Counted from the stretch's first letter, positions 36,601 through 45,629 are shown. The stretch: 64,000 nucleotides of DNA from Amycolatopsis keratiniphila subsp. keratiniphila (GCF_001620365.2 NZ_LQMT02000039.1:129567-193566), one strand, 5' to 3'. Notes: a model not told the origin generated them from the letters alone. A program made the numbers and translations.

Positions 36601-37278
36601 GTGGGCTTGGACGGGGTCGCCGCATCGGTACGGAATGCGGCGTCGGAAGTATTCGGAGACCGCGTCGAGCAAGCCGCCGGCTACGTCGAACTCCTGGAAC
36701 GGCATGGCGTCGAGCGCGGGCTCATCGGCCCTCGCGAGGTCGACCGGTTGTGGGAGCGGCACGTCCTCAACTCCGCCGTGATCGGTGAGCGGATCCCCGA
36801 AGGCGCCCGTGTGGTCGACGTCGGCTCGGGTGCGGGGCTGCCGGGTGTACCGCTCGCGATCAGCCGACCGGACCTCGATATCGTTCTGCTCGAACCGATG
36901 GCTCGCCGGGTCGACTGGCTGGCCGAGGTTGCCGAGAAGCTGGAACTCCCCATCACCGTTGTCCGCGGGCGCGCGGAAGAGCGGCAGGTACGTGAGGAGC
37001 TCGGTGGCGCGGATGTCGTCACCGCCCGGGCGGTCGCTCCCTTGGCCCGGCTCGCGAACTGGTGCCTCCCGCTCGTGCGTTCCCAAGGCGCTCTGGTCGC
37101 CCTCAAAGGAGCGAGCGCTGGAGAGGAAATCGAACGCGATCGCGCCGACGTCCGGAAGGCCGGCGGCGGCGAACCGGAAGTCTTCGAGTGCGGCACCAAG
37201 GTGCTCGAGGTTCCGAGCACGGTCGTCGTGATCCACCGTCTGCCCCCGAAACCGTCTCGATCGCGCAGGCGTAGCTAG
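36601..37278 (+). CDS. rsmG: 16S rRNA (guanine(527)-N7)-methyltransferase RsmG
   Basis: 225 residues from GTG 36601. The SAM-binding Rossmann motif VVDVGSGAGLPGVPLAI and the following LLEPMARRVDWLAEVAE and VTARAVAPLARL are typical. It methylates G527 of 16S rRNA; loss confers low-level streptomycin resistance in other bacteria. It sits directly upstream of parA, in the usual gidB position, with parS sites on both sides. Confidence 0.95.
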   Translation: MGLDGVAASVRNAASEVFGDRVEQAAGYVELLERHGVERGLIGPREVDRLWERHVLNSAVIGERIPEGARVVDVGSGAGLPGVPLAISRPDLDIVLLEPMARRVDWLAEVAEKLELPITVVRGRAEERQVREELGGADVVTARAVAPLARLANWCLPLVRSQGALVALKGASAGEEIERDRADVRKAGGGEPEVFECGTKVLEVPSTVVVIHRLPPKPSRSRRRS

Positions 37279-37282
37279 ACCG

Positions 37283-37296
37283 GTTCCACGTGAAAC
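37283..37296. other. near-perfect parS site
   Basis: GTTCCACGTGAAAC, one mismatch from the consensus, 46 bp upstream of the parA start. Confidence 0.75.
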
Positions 37297-37342
37297 AACG
37301 CAGAACGACTCTCACGTCCACTACAGAGGAGGCTCGAGACCG

Positions 37343-38272
37343 GTGACTCCCCCGCCGTCCGACCCTGCGAGCGCCGGCCAGGAACTCGGCTGGACGCCCA
37401 TCGCCGAAGAAGCCGTCCGCGCCGCCAGCGTGCTGCACCCCAAGGAGGGTGCGCTCCCCCGGCCGAACCGTCGGCGGGTGCTGACGGTCGCCAACCAGAA
37501 GGGCGGCGTCGGCAAGACGACGAGCACGGTGAACCTCGCCGCCGCCCTCGCCGTCCACGGGCTCAAGACGCTCGTGATCGACCTGGACCCCCAGGGCAAC
37601 GCGAGCACCGCGCTCGACATCGACCACCGATCCGGCACGCCGTCGATCTACGAGGTGCTGATCGGTGAGGTGTCGCTGGCCGAGGCGGCGGCGCAGAGCG
37701 AGCAGTCGCCCAATCTCTACTGCGTGCCCGCGACCATCGACCTCGCCGGTGCCGAGATCGAACTCGTCTCCATGGCGTCCCGTGAGATGCGGCTCAAGGA
37801 GGCGCTCTCGTCCGAGATCCTCGACGAGATCGGCGTCGACTACGTCTTCATCGACTGCCCGCCGTCGCTCGGTCTGCTGACCGTCAACGCGATGGTCGCC
37901 GCGCAGGAGGTGCTGATCCCGATCCAATGCGAGTACTACGCGCTCGAAGGTCTGGGGCAACTGCTGAGCAACATCGAGCTCGTTCAGGCGCACCTGAACC
38001 GCGAACTCAGCGTCTCCACGATTCTGCTCACCATGTACGACGGCCGGACGAAGCTGGCCGATCAGGTGACGAACGAGGTCCGAAACCACTTCGGGGACAC
38101 TGTTCTCAAGACGGTGATCCCGCGCAGTGTGAAGGTCTCCGAGGCGCCCGGATACGGGCAGACCGTCCTCGCGTACGACCCGGGTTCGCGGGGCGCGATG
38201 AGCTACGTGGACGCGGCGAAGGAGATCGCCCAGCGCGGAGTGGAGATGAAGGAAAGGAGCGGTACGGCATGA
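37343..38272 (+). CDS. parA: chromosome-partitioning ATPase ParA
   Basis: 309 residues from GTG 37343. The deviant Walker A motif VANQKGGVGKTTSTVNLAAA is present, with Walker B-type motifs YVFIDCPPSLGLLTVNAM and VIPRSVKVSEAPGYGQ. An N-terminal extension of about 45 residues precedes the ATPase fold, as in other actinobacterial ParA. It moves ParB-bound origins to the cell pole. The stop overlaps parB by 4 bp. Confidence 0.97.
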   Translation: MTPPPSDPASAGQELGWTPIAEEAVRAASVLHPKEGALPRPNRRRVLTVANQKGGVGKTTSTVNLAAALAVHGLKTLVIDLDPQGNASTALDIDHRSGTPSIYEVLIGEVSLAEAAAQSEQSPNLYCVPATIDLAGAEIELVSMASREMRLKEALSSEILDEIGVDYVFIDCPPSLGLLTVNAMVAAQEVLIPIQCEYYALEGLGQLLSNIELVQAHLNRELSVSTILLTMYDGRTKLADQVTNEVRNHFGDTVLKTVIPRSVKVSEAPGYGQTVLAYDPGSRGAMSYVDAAKEIAQRGVEMKERSGTA

Positions 38273-39285
38273 GCGAGCGCAGAGGGGGGCTCGGGCGCGG
38301 GCTCGCCGCCCTGATCCCCACCGGTCCGCCGCCGGGTTCCGCGGCTCCGGCCGAGAACGGTTCCCCCGTCCCCGCCGCTCCCCCGAGCAAGCCCGCGGGG
38401 CCGGATGACAAGGGTTGGTTCGCGGCCAACGGCGCGGCCGGTTCGCACGGCGGAACGGTCGCCGGCGCGGTCTACCGCGAGGTGCCGGTCAGCCAGATCA
38501 AGCCGAACCCGAAGCAGCCGCGGCAGGTCTTCGACGAAGACGCGCTCAACGAGCTGGAGCACTCGATCCGCGAGTTCGGGCTCATGCAGCCCATCGTGGT
38601 CCGCGAGCTCGGCAACGACGAGTACGAGCTCGTCATGGGCGAGCGGCGGCTGCGTGCCTCGCAGCTGGCGGAGCTGGAGGCGATCCCGGCGATCGTCCGC
38701 CAGACCGCCGACGAGGCGATGCTGCGCGACGCGCTGCTGGAGAACATCCACCGCGTTCAGCTCAACCCGCTCGAAGAGGCGGCCGCGTATCAGCAGCTGC
38801 TCGACGAATTCGCGGTCACGCACGAGGAGCTGGCGAGCCGGATCGGGCGCAGCCGCCCGGTCATCACGAACACGATCCGCTTGCTCAAACTCCCCCTCGC
38901 GGTCCAGCGACGAGTCGCGGCCGGGGTGCTTTCGGCGGGCCACGCGCGGGCGCTGCTGTCTCTCGAGGACGCCGACAGTCAGGAAGAGCTCGCCGCACGG
39001 ATCGTCGCGGAGGGCATGTCGGTCCGCGCGACCGAGGAAGCCGTCACGCTCAAAAAGAGCGAAAAGCCGGCCAAGCCGAAGCCCGCTCCCCGCAAGCCGA
39101 TCCAGGCGCCCGGTCTCCAAGAACTGGCGAACCGTCTTTCGGACCGATTCGACACTCGGGTGAAGGTCGACTTGGGTCGTCGCAAGGGGCGGATCACGCT
39201 CGAATTCGGCTCCGTTGACGATCTTGAACGCATCGTGGCGCTCATGGATCAAAATCAGGCAAATCGGGCATCGGAAACCGATTAG
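38269..39285 (+). CDS. parB: chromosome-partitioning protein ParB
   Basis: 338 residues from ATG 38269. A disordered N-terminus (MSERRGGLGRGLAALIP and Pro-rich stretch) is followed by the CTP-binding domain with ELVMGERRLRASQLA, the helix-turn-helix segment (HEELASRIGRSRPVITNTIR) and the C-terminal dimerisation domain (about 290-338). It binds the parS sites at 36467, 36563 and 37283 and spreads along DNA as a CTP-dependent clamp. Confidence 0.97.
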   Translation: MSERRGGLGRGLAALIPTGPPPGSAAPAENGSPVPAAPPSKPAGPDDKGWFAANGAAGSHGGTVAGAVYREVPVSQIKPNPKQPRQVFDEDALNELEHSIREFGLMQPIVVRELGNDEYELVMGERRLRASQLAELEAIPAIVRQTADEAMLRDALLENIHRVQLNPLEEAAAYQQLLDEFAVTHEELASRIGRSRPVITNTIRLLKLPLAVQRRVAAGVLSAGHARALLSLEDADSQEELAARIVAEGMSVRATEEAVTLKKSEKPAKPKPAPRKPIQAPGLQELANRLSDRFDTRVKVDLGRRKGRITLEFGSVDDLERIVALMDQNQANRASETD

Positions 39286-39369
39286 GGATCACCCCGGGTC
39301 GTTTTGTCACGGTGACGATAGCTGAGTGTTGACGATTCGGTGACGTTGAGTGCTTGACTGGGGGCAAGT

Positions 39370-40041
39370 GTGAAGGCGCTTTTCGGCGGTCGAAATCCGC
39401 GCGCGGTCGTCTTCGATTGCGACGGATTGCTCATGGACACCGAGCCGTGTTGGTCCGTCGCCGAGACCGAACTGTTCGCGCGGCGCGGGCTCCCCTTCGG
39501 CGCGGACGAGAAGGCATTGGTGATCGGCAAGTCGCTCCCGGCCGCCGCCGACGCGATGGCGGAGGCGTTCGGTGAACCGGATGCCGGCGCCGAGATCGCG
39601 GACGAGTTGCTGAGGTTGGTGACCGAAGTCGTCACCGCGAAGGCGGAGGCGATGCCCGGCGCGCGTGAGTTGGTCGAACTGGCCGCCGCCGCCGTACCGG
39701 TCGCCGTCGCGAGCAACTCGCCCCGAGCTCTGCTGGACGCCGCGCTCGCTCGCGGTGGCCTCGCGGAAATGTTTCCCGTGAAACTGGCCGCCGACGAGGT
39801 GACCGCGCCGAAGCCGGATCCGGAGATGTACTCGACCGCTTGTGTCCTCCTGAACGTCGAGCCTGCCGACGCGCTGGCGTTCGAGGACTCCATGACCGGC
39901 CTCCGATCGGCGCGAGCGGCCGGCGTACCCGTCATCGGGGTGCCCACGTTGAAGCACCAGGACTTCCCCGCCGATGTCGTGATCGGCTCCCTGCGCGACG
40001 AAGAGCTGTTGTCGTGGGTGCGCGGATGGCCCCGGCGATGA
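39370..40041 (+). CDS. HAD family phosphatase
   Basis: 223 residues from GTG 39370. All HAD motifs are present: FDCDGLLMDTEPCW (nucleophile Asp and acid Asp), VAVASNSPRALLDAA (motif II Ser), APKPDPEMYST (Lys) and FEDSMTGLRSARAAGVPVI. It resembles beta-phosphoglucomutase/GPH-type phosphatases acting on small metabolites. The stop overlaps the next ATG by 3 bp. It is not in the mycobacterial parB neighbourhood. Confidence 0.9.
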   Translation: MKALFGGRNPRAVVFDCDGLLMDTEPCWSVAETELFARRGLPFGADEKALVIGKSLPAAADAMAEAFGEPDAGAEIADELLRLVTEVVTAKAEAMPGARELVELAAAAVPVAVASNSPRALLDAALARGGLAEMFPVKLAADEVTAPKPDPEMYSTACVLLNVEPADALAFEDSMTGLRSARAAGVPVIGVPTLKHQDFPADVVIGSLRDEELLSWVRGWPRR

Positions 40042-40424
40042 CCGGCCTCCCCTTCGTCCGCTTCCAGAGTCCGACCCGCGATGAACGAGGGAACTTCACC
40101 GGGGTCTTCGGTCTCGTCAACGGGCTCGCCCGCGCCGGACGCCTCACCGTCGAGCAGGAAGCGTTCCGCCGGACGAACAACGACTGGTACGACGCGAACT
40201 TCATCAACCCCGCGCGCACCGACCCGAGCGTCTACGACGCGGAGGTCAATCCAGGGGCCGCGGCGTGGTTCAAGGCGACCGCTCGCGTCTTCATCGAGCG
40301 AGTCGATGGCTACCTGTCGATCCTGGAGACGCACGAAGTTCCGTGTGAAACCGTCTGGTCGGCGAACCCGGGACAGGTCGTCTACGAGGACGAGCACCAG
40401 ATCGTCGTCGTGGCCCGGCAATAG
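40038..40424 (+). CDS. conserved hypothetical protein
   Basis: 128 residues from ATG 40038, translationally coupled to the HAD gene. It begins TGLPFVRFQSPTRDERGNFT and ends EDEHQIVVVARQ. A cluster of aromatic and polar residues (RRTNNDWYDANFINPARTDP) near the middle looks like a substrate pocket, but no family is recognised. There is no signal peptide. The pairing with a HAD phosphatase suggests a metabolic role. Confidence 0.75.
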   Translation: MTGLPFVRFQSPTRDERGNFTGVFGLVNGLARAGRLTVEQEAFRRTNNDWYDANFINPARTDPSVYDAEVNPGAAAWFKATARVFIERVDGYLSILETHEVPCETVWSANPGQVVYEDEHQIVVVARQ

Positions 40425-40427
40425 AAA

Positions 40428-40460
40428 AAGAGGACTTGCCCGCAGCGGGCAAGTCCTCTT
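40428..40460. terminator. bidirectional terminator
   Basis: AAGAGGACTTGCCCG (40428-40442) pairs perfectly with CGGGCAAGTCCTCTT (40446-40460), a 15-bp stem with a 3-nt loop, preceded by AAAAA. It sits between the convergent hypothetical and Ddl-like genes. Confidence 0.92.
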
Positions 40461-40473
40461 CGCCGAATCCGAT

Positions 40474-41424
40474 TCAGCTCTTGCGGGAAATCGCCCGTCC
40501 GACGAGGTCGGCGAAGACCGAGCCGAGGGTGGAGCCGGCCGCCTCGATCGCCACGGGCACGATCGACGTCTCGGTGAGACCCGGCGAGGGGTTCACCGCG
40601 AGGAAGTGGACCGTGCCGTCGTCGGTGATCACCGCGTCGGTGCGTGAGATGTCGCGCAGCCCGAGTTGCCGGTGCACGGCGACGGCCAGCTCGCCGACCG
40701 CCTTGGCGGCGTCGTCGGGGATCCGCGCGGGGGTGAAGAAATCGGTCAGCCCGGCGGTGTAGCGGGCGGTGTAGTCGTACACGCCGCTCTCAGGCACGAT
40801 TTCGACCGCCGGCAGGGCCTCAGGTCCCTCTTCGCCTTCGATGACCGTCACGGCCACCTCGACGCCGGAAACGAACTTCTCGGCGAGGACGGTGTCGCCG
40901 TAGGCGAAGCAGCCCACCATCGCGCCGGGCATTTCCGCGGCTTCCCTGACGACCTGGGCGCCCAGCGCCGATCCACCCTGGTCGGGCTTCAGGATCATGG
41001 GCAGCCCCAGCGTGTCGACCATCGAGTCCAGCACGGCTTGCGCGCCGAGCTCGCGGAAGGTGCTGTGCGGCAGCACGACCCAATCCGGCGTGGTGAAGCC
41101 GGCGTCGGCGACGAGTGCCTTGGCCGTCGGCTTGTCCCACGCGCGCCGGCAGCCTCGCGAACTGGTGCCGACGTAAGGCACGTCGAGCATCTCCAGGATC
41201 GTCTGCACCGCACCGTTCTCCCCTTCACCACCGTGAAGGGCGACGATGGCCGCGTCGGGCCGCTGGGTGCGAAGGCGTTCGAGCAGACCCGCGTCGGTGT
41301 CCCATTCTTCGACGATGAGACCTTCCGCCCGCAACGCGACCGAGAGCCGGCGCCCGGAGCGGAGGGAGACGTCGCGTTCGTGGGAAAGGCCGCCTGCGAG
41401 TACGGCAACGGTGCGGTCGACCAC
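40474..41424 (-). CDS. D-alanine-D-alanine ligase family ATP-grasp protein with altered metal site
   Basis: 316 residues. The N-terminal Ddl motif (VAVLAGGLSHERDVSLRSG), HGG loop (VALHGGEGENGAVQ), a GG-rich ATP-grasp loop (LKPDQGGSALGAQ) and the C-terminal RTDAVIT and VNPSPGLTETSIVP segments are recognisable. In classical Ddl the C-terminal sequence is LEANTSPG/LEVNT, with the Glu binding Mg; here the codon is GCG and the sequence is FLAVNPSPG. That metal ligand is therefore lost, so ligase activity is uncertain. It may act as a paralogue or on another substrate. It lies upstream of no cell-wall genes but near cwlM. Confidence 0.85.
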   Translation of the reverse strand: MVDRTVAVLAGGLSHERDVSLRSGRRLSVALRAEGLIVEEWDTDAGLLERLRTQRPDAAIVALHGGEGENGAVQTILEMLDVPYVGTSSRGCRRAWDKPTAKALVADAGFTTPDWVVLPHSTFRELGAQAVLDSMVDTLGLPMILKPDQGGSALGAQVVREAAEMPGAMVGCFAYGDTVLAEKFVSGVEVAVTVIEGEEGPEALPAVEIVPESGVYDYTARYTAGLTDFFTPARIPDDAAKAVGELAVAVHRQLGLRDISRTDAVITDDGTVHFLAVNPSPGLTETSIVPVAIEAAGSTLGSVFADLVGRAISRKS

Positions 41425-41459
41425 CGGGACTCCTTTGTACTTTGGGGACGTCCGGTCGA

Positions 41460-42779
41460 TCAGACCGTGTCCGGAGAGGGGTTCTGCGGCCCCGAGATCG
41501 AGCGTGGGCTCGCGTTACCGAAGGTACGCGCCAAGTCCATTTCGGACTCGAGCACCGCGGCGAGCCGCCGGACGCCTTCGCGGATCCGTTCGGGTGTCGG
41601 GTAGCAGTAGGAAAGACGAAGCTGTCTGCTGCCGAAACCGTCGGCGTAGAAACCGGTTCCGGAGGCGTACGCGACCCGGGCCGTGACGGCCCTCGGCAGC
41701 ATCGCCTTCGTGTCCACGCCTTCGGGGACGGTCATCCAGACGTAGAAACCGCCATCGGGTTTGGTCCAGCTGCAGCCGGCTGGCATGTGCTGTTCGAGCG
41801 CGGACAGGATCGCGTCCCGGCGCTCCCGGTAGTTTTCGCGGAAGGTCTTGATCTGACCCATCCAGTCGTGAGTCGAGAGGTATCGCGACACGATCAACTG
41901 GTTAAGCGTCGGCGGACAAAGCGTCGCGGACTCGGCCGCGAGCACGAGCTTCTCCCGGACGGCGTGGGGTGCGAGCACCCAGCCGACCCGCAGGCCCGAG
42001 GCGAATGTCTTCGAAAAAGAGCCCAGGTACACGACGTTGTCGGGATCGATCGAGCGAAGCGCCGGGTACGTCTGACCGCTGAAGCCGAGCAGACCGTACG
42101 GGTTGTCCTCGACGATGAGGATGTCGTTCTCGCGGCAGATCTCCACGATCTCCGCGCGCCGCTCAACGGCCAGTGTGACGCCGCCGGGGTTGTGGAAGTT
42201 CGGGATCGTGTAGAGGAACTTGACCCGGCGGCCCGCTTTCCGCGTCTCCGCGAGCGCGGCGCGCAGCCCCTCGGGGACCAGGCCGTGGTCGTCCATCGCG
42301 ACGTGGACGACGTCCGCCTGGTACGCGGCGAAGGAGCCGAGCGCGCCGACGTACGACGGGCCCTCGGCGATGATGACGTCGCCCGGATCGCAGAACAGCC
42401 GGGTGACCATGTCGAGCCCCATCTGGGAGCCGACCGTCACGACGACGTCGTCCGGGTGGGCCTTGATGCCTTCGAGGGCCATGATTTCGCAGATCTGCTC
42501 GCGCAGGGCGGGGACGCCGTGCGCGGAGCCGTACTGGAGCGCGACCAGGCCGTCCTCGGCGATGAGCTCGCCGACCTGCGCGGACAGTGTGTCCAGCGGG
42601 AGCGCCGCGAGGTTCGGCATCCCGCCGGCGAGCGATACCACTTCGGGGCGGCTGGCCACCGCGAACAACGCCCTGATCTCGGAAGCAGTCATCCCGGCCG
42701 TACGCGCGGCGTAGCGGTCGAGGTGAGGGTCGAGGTTGTGGCGGCCGGGCTCCGGCCGGACAGGGCGGTTCTCGGTCAT
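41460..42779 (-). CDS. PLP-dependent aminotransferase, fold type I
   Basis: 439 residues from ATG 42779; GTG 42791 is possible. The PLP-binding Lys is in VYLGSFSKTFASGLRVGW and the aminotransferase class I/II motifs include LVALQYGSAHGVPALREQ and YTIPNFHNPGGVTLAVE. It resembles the aminotransferase part of MocR/KatII-type proteins but carries no DNA-binding domain. It lies 35 bp upstream of the Ddl-like gene in the same direction, so the two may form an operon. The amino donor is unknown. Confidence 0.9.
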   Translation of the reverse strand: MTENRPVRPEPGRHNLDPHLDRYAARTAGMTASEIRALFAVASRPEVVSLAGGMPNLAALPLDTLSAQVGELIAEDGLVALQYGSAHGVPALREQICEIMALEGIKAHPDDVVVTVGSQMGLDMVTRLFCDPGDVIIAEGPSYVGALGSFAAYQADVVHVAMDDHGLVPEGLRAALAETRKAGRRVKFLYTIPNFHNPGGVTLAVERRAEIVEICRENDILIVEDNPYGLLGFSGQTYPALRSIDPDNVVYLGSFSKTFASGLRVGWVLAPHAVREKLVLAAESATLCPPTLNQLIVSRYLSTHDWMGQIKTFRENYRERRDAILSALEQHMPAGCSWTKPDGGFYVWMTVPEGVDTKAMLPRAVTARVAYASGTGFYADGFGSRQLRLSYCYPTPERIREGVRRLAAVLESEMDLARTFGNASPRSISGPQNPSPDTV

Positions 42780-42973
42780 CAGGCGCTTCACCCGGCTTCG
42801 AAGTGGACATAGTCGCTACCGACTGGTAGTTCCATCGAGTGTAACCACCCTCCCTCTAGGGGCCCTGGCCTTCCGGTGTTCATCACATCGGCCTATCCTC
42901 GGTCTGGACCCCTTCGGTGAGCCCTGCTCGGGACAAGGCTGCGTCGGGTGTCGTCATTCAGGGAGGTTTGTCT

Positions 42974-43618
42974 GTGTCGCGTCGCGTCGTGGGCGTAACC
43001 CTGGACAACCTCGAGCACCTGCCCAAGAGCTGCCGCCGCTGCGTGTACTGGGAGCTGGCGCCGCATCTGAAGGCGCAGGCCGAGGAATACGGCGCGACCG
43101 AGGTCGAAAAGGAAGCTTGGGTCTCCAGCGTGCTGCTGGAGTGGGGTTCCTGCGGCCGGATCGTCTACAGCGACACCTTGCCCGTCGGTTTCGTGCTCTA
43201 CGCGCCGCCGAACGCCGTGCCGCGCTCGCTGGCCTTCCCGACTTCGCCTCCCGGCCCGGACGCGGTCCTGCTGACCGCCTTCCAGGTGCTTCCCGAATTC
43301 CAGGGTGGCGGACTCGGCCGGATGCTGGTGCAGGCCGTCGCGAAGGACCTCACCAAACGAGGTGTCCGCGCGATCGAGGCCTTCGGGGATGCCAAGCCCG
43401 ACGAGACCGATCCGGACGGCGGGCACAGCTGTGTGCTGCCTGCCGCGTTCCTGCAGAGCGTCGGGTTCAAGACCGTGCGGCCGCATCCGCGGTGGCCGCG
43501 GCTGCGACTGGAACTGCGGTCGGCGATTTCGTGGAAGGAAGACGTGGAGGCGGCCCTCGAGCGGCTGCTCGGCCAGGTCTCCATCACGACGGCCGAGCCG
43601 AGCCTGGGCCGCGCCTGA
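42974..43618 (+). CDS. GNAT family N-acetyltransferase (Rv3916c-like)
   Basis: 214 residues from GTG 42974, with GGGAGG upstream. The acetyl-CoA-binding loop is visible (LPEFQGGGLGRMLVQAVAKD), plus an N-terminal CRRC pair (LPKSCRRCVYWELAP) that may bind metal. Its position between the parB region and cwlM matches Rv3916c of mycobacteria. The substrate is unknown. Confidence 0.85.
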   Translation: MSRRVVGVTLDNLEHLPKSCRRCVYWELAPHLKAQAEEYGATEVEKEAWVSSVLLEWGSCGRIVYSDTLPVGFVLYAPPNAVPRSLAFPTSPPGPDAVLLTAFQVLPEFQGGGLGRMLVQAVAKDLTKRGVRAIEAFGDAKPDETDPDGGHSCVLPAAFLQSVGFKTVRPHPRWPRLRLELRSAISWKEDVEAALERLLGQVSITTAEPSLGRA

Positions 43619-43680
43619 CCCTCTCCGCCGGCGCCATTTAGCAGAGTTTTCGAGCGCGCGCAGCAGCCATCCCCCGGCCT

Positions 43681-43752
43681 GGGGACAGCTGTGGGTAACC
43701 CGCCGAGTTATCCACAGATCGCTGATAGGAGCGGTGGAAAATCTGTGGATGG
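43681..43752. promoter_or_regulatory. DnaA-box cluster upstream of cwlM and downstream of the GNAT gene
   Basis: TGTGGGTAA (43690-43698), the perfect box TTATCCACA (43708-43716) and TGTGGATGG (43744-43752) lie in the 287-bp gap, with TGGGGACAG just before. The spacing and mix of orientations resemble the oriC boxes but there is no A/T-rich tract. The cluster is about 12 kb from oriC. Confidence 0.55.
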
Positions 43753-43905
43753 GTAGGCTGGACCTGGGGACGCCCCCCGGGAAGGGCGGGGGCTGCGCGC
43801 CGGGTGGATCTAGGGGTGGCGTGCTCGGCCGAGAGGGCACACAACCGGTTGTGCCGAGGGATTCGGCGGAGGGATGTGCGCCCGCGTGCGGGTGTGGAGG
43901 ACTGG

Positions 43906-45054
43906 CTACTCCGCTTTGGCGAGTTCGTGGGCCAGGACGTCCGCGAAGGTGAACGTGCCGGTCGGCTGGTCCCCTTCGCCGAGCAGATACAGCCGCTTCA
44001 CGGCGACCAGGATGCCTTCGGCGACGACGTCGCGGAAAGCCGGGTCCGCCAGTTTGCGGCTGTCTTCCGGGTTGGTCAGGTAGCCGATCTCGATCCGCAC
44101 CGCCGGGCAGCGGGTACGGGTGAAGATCTCCCAGGTCTTGTAGTGCGTGCGGCAGTCGAGCATGCCGGTGCGGGCGGCCAGCTCACGCTGGATGAAGCCC
44201 GCCAGCAGCTCGCCGACGGTCGACGTGGTGCCGTTGCCGGTACCGAAGTGGAAACTCGCGACCCCCTGCGCCTTGGGCGAGGAGTTCTTGTCGTTGTGCA
44301 GCGAAAGGAACAGGTCGGCGCCCGCCTCGTTCGCGAATTTCGCCCGGTCGCCCTCGCTCGGGCTCTGGTTCGGGCCGCGCGAGATCAGCGCCTCCATGCC
44401 GGTCGCCTGCATCCGGCCTTCGAGCCGCCGCGCCAGGTCCCAGGCGATGTCCGCCTCACGCAGGCCACCGGCGACGACACCGAGGTCCTCGCCGCCGTGG
44501 CCCGGGTCGATCACGATGCGCTTGCCGCGCAGCCGGGGACCCGCCTGCCGCACCTGCTCCTGCTCACGCAGGAAAACGGGGCGGCCGCCGCGGGCCCGCG
44601 GCGAGGAGAGCCGGTGCAGCTCACGGATGGTGGCCGGGCCGCACATACCGTCGGCGACCAGGCGCATGTCGCGCTGGAAGGTCTTGAGCGCGCGTTCGGT
44701 CTGCGGGCCGAAATGCCCGTCCGGGCGGCCGGCGTCGAAACCGAGTTCGGTCAGCCGCTCCTGGAGCGCGAAAACGTCGTCACCCTGCATGGGGGCGGAG
44801 AACATGTAGGTCAGCGGGCGGCTGCCCAGATGGAAGCCCGCGCCGCGAAGCGCCTGATAGGTCGCCGGGCCCACCAGGCCGTCGGTGATGAGCCCACGGC
44901 GCTGCTGGAACGCCCGGACGGCGTGTTCCATCGCCGTGTCGAAGACCTCGTACTCCCCGGATTCGGTCACCGGCGGGAGCAGCTCCATCGCCGCCAGCGT
45001 GGACCTGATCTCGGCGACGTCCGGTCCGGCGTCACCGCGGCGGAGTACCCGCAT
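43906..45054 (-). CDS. cwlM: N-acetylmuramoyl-L-alanine amidase-like protein CwlM
   Basis: 382 residues. Two peptidoglycan-binding_1 domains occupy residues 1-70 and about 85-150; an Amidase_3 domain follows with zinc-ligand motifs IDPGHGGEDLG, GGLREADIAWD and SLHNDKN and catalytic Glu in RIEIGYLTNPED, all present. There is no signal peptide, as in mycobacterial CwlM, which is cytoplasmic and acts as a phosphorylation-dependent activator of MurA. The C-terminal tail PTGTFTFADVLAHELAKAE contains Thr residues where PknB phosphorylates CwlM in mycobacteria, by my memory. Separate from the trx genes by a terminator. Confidence 0.92.
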   Translation of the reverse strand: MRVLRRGDAGPDVAEIRSTLAAMELLPPVTESGEYEVFDTAMEHAVRAFQQRRGLITDGLVGPATYQALRGAGFHLGSRPLTYMFSAPMQGDDVFALQERLTELGFDAGRPDGHFGPQTERALKTFQRDMRLVADGMCGPATIRELHRLSSPRARGGRPVFLREQEQVRQAGPRLRGKRIVIDPGHGGEDLGVVAGGLREADIAWDLARRLEGRMQATGMEALISRGPNQSPSEGDRAKFANEAGADLFLSLHNDKNSSPKAQGVASFHFGTGNGTTSTVGELLAGFIQRELAARTGMLDCRTHYKTWEIFTRTRCPAVRIEIGYLTNPEDSRKLADPAFRDVVAEGILVAVKRLYLLGEGDQPTGTFTFADVLAHELAKAE

Positions 45055-45255
45055 GCACTCCTCGCTCTTCCCTTTGGGGCACCGATCGAGCTCGATGCAC
45101 GACTATGAAAACCCTGCGGGGCGAACCCCGGTGCTCTATTGTGCCCTGTGAACTCTCGGTGAGCGCGGAGGCCCGGTCGGTGCGTCAAGTCGCCGTTCGT
45201 GGAACTCGTCCAGGCGTTCCCGTAACAGGGAGTTTTACCCATTCCGGCGAACGAC

Positions 45256-45287
45256 GAAACCCGGAGCCTGAGCAGGCCCCGGGTTTC
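45256..45287 (-). terminator. trxA terminator
   Basis: GAAACCCGG (45256-45264) pairs with CCGGGTTTC (45279-45287), with an inner GCCT/AGGC stem, 19 bp downstream of the trxA stop. Confidence 0.85.
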
Positions 45288-45305
45288 GGCTGGTGAAACG
45301 CGAGA

Positions 45306-45629
45306 TCAGAGGACGTCGGCGAGGTCCGAGAGCAACGCGGCCTTCGGCTTGGCGCCGACGATCTGCTTCACCGGCTTGCCGCCCTGGAACAGGATCAGCG
45401 TCGGGATCGACATCACCTGGTAGTCACGCGCAGTGTTCGGGTTCGCATCGATGTCGAGCTTCGCGATGGTCAGCTTCTCGCCGTTCTCCGCCGCGATCTC
45501 CTCGAGCACCGGGGCGACCATCTTGCACGGGCCACACCAGGTCGCCCAGAAGTCGACCAGGACGGGCTTCTCGCTCGTCAGCACGTCGTCGACGAAGGTC
45601 TTGTCGGTCACCGTCACGGTGTTGGCCAT
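45306..45629 (-). CDS. trxA: thioredoxin
   Basis: 107 residues with the active site FWATWCGPCKMVAPVLEE and cis-Pro region MSIPTLILF. It reduces protein disulfides and is re-reduced by TrxB, encoded 39 bp upstream on the same strand. Probably part of the trxB-trxA operon under an oxidative-stress sigma factor. Confidence 0.98.
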   Translation of the reverse strand: MANTVTVTDKTFVDDVLTSEKPVLVDFWATWCGPCKMVAPVLEEIAAENGEKLTIAKLDIDANPNTARDYQVMSIPTLILFQGGKPVKQIVGAKPKAALLSDLADVL

